From Burkholderiales bacterium (GTDB lineage Bacteria; Pseudomonadota; Gammaproteobacteria; Burkholderiales; SHXO01): 7,110 nt of DNA. The stretch spans positions 1 to 7,110 of the forward strand of contig JAHCKU010000164.1 of NCBI GenBank assembly GCA_026125625.1, read 5' to 3'. Shown here one piece after another: positions 5,250-7,110 of this stretch; the stretch's first letter is position 1; the number at the start of each line of letters is the position of its first letter. Position numbers and translations under genes: made by a program. The notes beneath the pieces were generated by a model. It had not been told where the DNA came from. It made no database searches and saw nothing but the letters and a program-made list of their open reading frames with translations.

Positions 5250-7110
5250 TCATCGCGAAGCCGCTTGCTTCTCGGCCTCCAGGTCTTGCTTCAGCACGCG
5301 TGCACGGCTGGCGATATAGGCGCGCAGGGCTTCTACGTCGTCTTCCGTGAGCGTGCCTCTCCAGTTAGGCATGCCTCGATCTTCCAGAATGCCATCCAGC
5401 ACGACAGACTTGAATGCTTCCTTGTTCGACGGAATCGGAGAACGACGCAGATCCGGCACCATGTTGTTGGTATTCATGCCGAAGCCATGGCAGAGCAGAC
5501 AATTGCCATACAGCGATGCGCCCTTCGCGACTTGCTCTTCGGTGAAGGTATCCTGCGCCACGATGGCATCACCGAAGGGCTTCGAGTTGTCCGGGGCGAC
5601 TGCCTTGCCATCGAGCTTGAACACCAGGACCCGGCCGTTGGTGGAGATCTTGGGGTTCTTGAAGTACGGCACGTGCAGCCCGTTGGAGCCGCCGAAGCCG
5701 GCCAGCACCGCGACGTATTGCTCGCCCTTGACCATGTAGGTCATGGCCCCGGCGATGATTCCTTCGTAGCCCTGCCAGCTCCAGACACGCTGTCCGTTGT
5801 CGGCGCGATAGGCAACGAGCTGGCCATCCGGGGTGCCCTGGAACACGAGGTTGCCGCCTGTGGCAAGCGTTCCCGCCGATGCCACCCCTCCGTGATTTAC
5901 CTTCCATACTTCCTTCTGGCGCACCGGATCCCACGCCATCAGATAGCCTTCGGTGCGCATCCCCAGGACCTTGCGCTCCGGCTCGTTCTGCGGACCGGCG
6001 TTCTGCTTGGAAGCAACACCCAGGTTCCAGTTGCCATGTCCGGGCGTGTAGGTGAAGTTATCATCGTTCGCATAGCCGAACGGGATGTTCTGCACCGGGA
6101 TATAGACGAGTCCGGTCTTGGGGCTGTAGGACATGGGATGCCAGTTGTGCGCGCCGAACGGCCCGGGAATCGCCAGGAAATCGCCACCGGTGATGCCGTA
6201 GCGTGCCTGCTCGTAGATTACCGGACGACCGGTGTCACGGTCGATGCCCGCCGCCCAGTTGATGGTGGCGAACTGCTCGGCCGAGATGAGCCGGCCGTTG
6301 CTGCGATCGATCACGTAGAAAAAGCCGTTCTTGGGCGCATGCAGCGCGACCTTGCGCTTGACGTTGTTGATCTCTAGGTCGGTCAGGATGATCGGCTGCA
6401 CCGAGGTGTAGTCCCAGTCATCTCCAGGCACCTGCTGGTAATGCCATTTGTATTCACCGGTATCGGCATCCAGCGCCAGCACCGAAACCACAAACAGGTT
6501 GTCGCCCTGGTTGTTGGAACGGATCTTCCAGCTCCATGGATTGGGATTGCCCGTGCCGACGATGATCTGATCGAAGTCCGGGTCATATACGATCGCATCC
6601 CACGCGGTCCCGCCGCCGCCAGTGTCCTTCCACGCACCGTCTCCCCAGGTGGCGTAACCCTTTTCCATATGGATCTTGTCGGAAGCCGCGCCGTCGGGTT
6701 TGTTCTCGGGATTGGGCGTGATGTAGAAGCGCCAGGCTTGCTTGCCGGTCTCCGCATCGTAGGCGGTCACGTAGCCGCGCACGCCGTACTCCGCGCCGCC
6801 GTTGCCGATGATGACCTTGCCTTTGAACACGCGCGGTGCACCGGTGATCGTGTACGGCTTGGTCTGATCCACGGTGACCGTGGACCACACCTGCTTGCCG
6901 GTCTTGGCGTCGATCGCGATCAGGCGACCATCCAGCGTGCCGACGTAGATCTTGCCTTTGTACGCGGCAAGCCCGCGGTTGACGACATCGCAACAGGCAC
7001 TCTTGGCGATGATGCCGGGGACCTTGGGATCGAAGCGCCACAACTCCTTGCCGGTCGCAGCGTCGTAGGCCCACACTTTCGACCATGAGCTGCTGGTATA
7101 CAGCACGCCG
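5250..7110 (-). CDS. PQQ-dependent quinohemoprotein alcohol dehydrogenase, type II-like (partial, 5' end off window)
   Basis: Periplasmic enzyme that oxidises a primary or similar alcohol using PQQ and passes electrons through its own haem. Numbering runs from the codon at 7106-7104; the frame stays open to the edge, so about 80-100 N-terminal residues including the signal peptide are missing. Beta-propeller tryptophan-docking repeats of the form A-x-D-x-x-T-G-x-x-x-W recur at ~12-23, 63-74, 114-125, 210-221, 390-401 and 431-442. The vicinal disulfide Cys38-Cys39 that sits over PQQ is present. Metal and PQQ ligands fit Glu106 ('GGAEYG'), Asn187 ('GTGN') and catalytic Asp232 ('WDYT'); the Asn-Asp spacing of 45 matches what I recall for quinohemoprotein ethanol dehydrogenases. 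Two residues after Asp232 is Thr, not Asp, which points to calcium rather than a lanthanide. A C-terminal cytochrome c domain carries C536-LL-C539-H540, with Met579 ('RGMPNW') the likely sixth haem ligand. All four cysteines are thus accounted for. The substrate cannot be read from sequence alone. Confidence 0.97.
   Translation of the reverse strand, partial: GVLYTSSSWSKVWAYDAATGKELWRFDPKVPGIIAKSACCDVVNRGLAAYKGKIYVGTLDGRLIAIDAKTGKQVWSTVTVDQTKPYTITGAPRVFKGKVIIGNGGAEYGVRGYVTAYDAETGKQAWRFYITPNPENKPDGAASDKIHMEKGYATWGDGAWKDTGGGGTAWDAIVYDPDFDQIIVGTGNPNPWSWKIRSNNQGDNLFVVSVLALDADTGEYKWHYQQVPGDDWDYTSVQPIILTDLEINNVKRKVALHAPKNGFFYVIDRSNGRLISAEQFATINWAAGIDRDTGRPVIYEQARYGITGGDFLAIPGPFGAHNWHPMSYSPKTGLVYIPVQNIPFGYANDDNFTYTPGHGNWNLGVASKQNAGPQNEPERKVLGMRTEGYLMAWDPVRQKEVWKVNHGGVASAGTLATGGNLVFQGTPDGQLVAYRADNGQRVWSWQGYEGIIAGAMTYMVKGEQYVAVLAGFGGSNGLHVPYFKNPKISTNGRVLVFKLDGKAVAPDNSKPFGDAIVAQDTFTEEQVAKGASLYGNCLLCHGFGMNTNNMVPDLRRSPIPSNKEAFKSVVLDGILEDRGMPNWRGTLTEDDVEALRAYIASRARVLKQDLEAEKQAASR

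Noticed and set aside
5265..6377. 370-codon open frame on the plus strand
   Set aside because: It lies opposite a clear PQQ dehydrogenase. Its His/Arg/Gly-rich translation with no recognisable domain is the usual antisense shadow of GC-rich coding DNA.
6400..7110. Short recurring DNA words (such as TTGCCGGTC) within the dehydrogenase gene
   Set aside because: They encode the repeated Thr-Gly-Lys of the propeller tryptophan-docking motifs, so protein repeats explain them.

Overview
The window is GC-rich and coded entirely on the minus strand, so it reads from right to left. It holds four tightly packed genes, two of which run off the window edges. A periplasmic PQQ-dependent quinohemoprotein alcohol dehydrogenase together with a MoxR-type vWA/BatA-like gene cluster suggests a Gram-negative bacterium, most likely a member of the Pseudomonadota. 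That placement is an inference from gene content and codon use, not a marker-based assignment.

Layout, in direction of transcription. (1) 7110-5250: C-terminal ~619 residues of a PQQ-dependent alcohol dehydrogenase with a fused C-terminal cytochrome c domain; its N-terminus and signal peptide lie beyond the right edge. (2) 5232-5166: two consecutive inverted repeats, the second being a strong intrinsic terminator with a T-rich tail on the minus strand. (3) 5209-3707: a membrane-anchored protein of unknown function with a long disordered acidic linker, of the kind found in BatA/vWA operons. Its start is uncertain because the open frame runs back through the terminator. (4) 3703-1898: a BatA-like protein with two N-terminal membrane helices, a vWA-like domain and a C-terminal membrane helix. 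(5) 1895-1: a large protein with two membrane helices, a first vWA domain, a glutamine-amidotransferase-like domain and a second vWA domain, truncated by the left edge. It has no stop in its frame within the window.

Genes 3-5 are separated by only 3 and 2 bp and almost certainly form one translationally coupled operon. The family context (MoxR AAA+ ATPase, DUF58, BatA/vWA proteins) suggests an envelope-located chaperone or metal-dependent assembly complex, but neither a MoxR nor a DUF58 gene is in view. The most interesting context is the direct juxtaposition of a PQQ dehydrogenase with a vWA operon. This resembles, without being orthologous to, the mxaR-S-A-C-K-L genes needed to load calcium into methanol dehydrogenase. 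The terminator between them argues for separate transcription, so the functional link is only a hypothesis. I see no mobile elements, CRISPR arrays, tRNA or rRNA genes, and no gene-free stretch over 300 bases.
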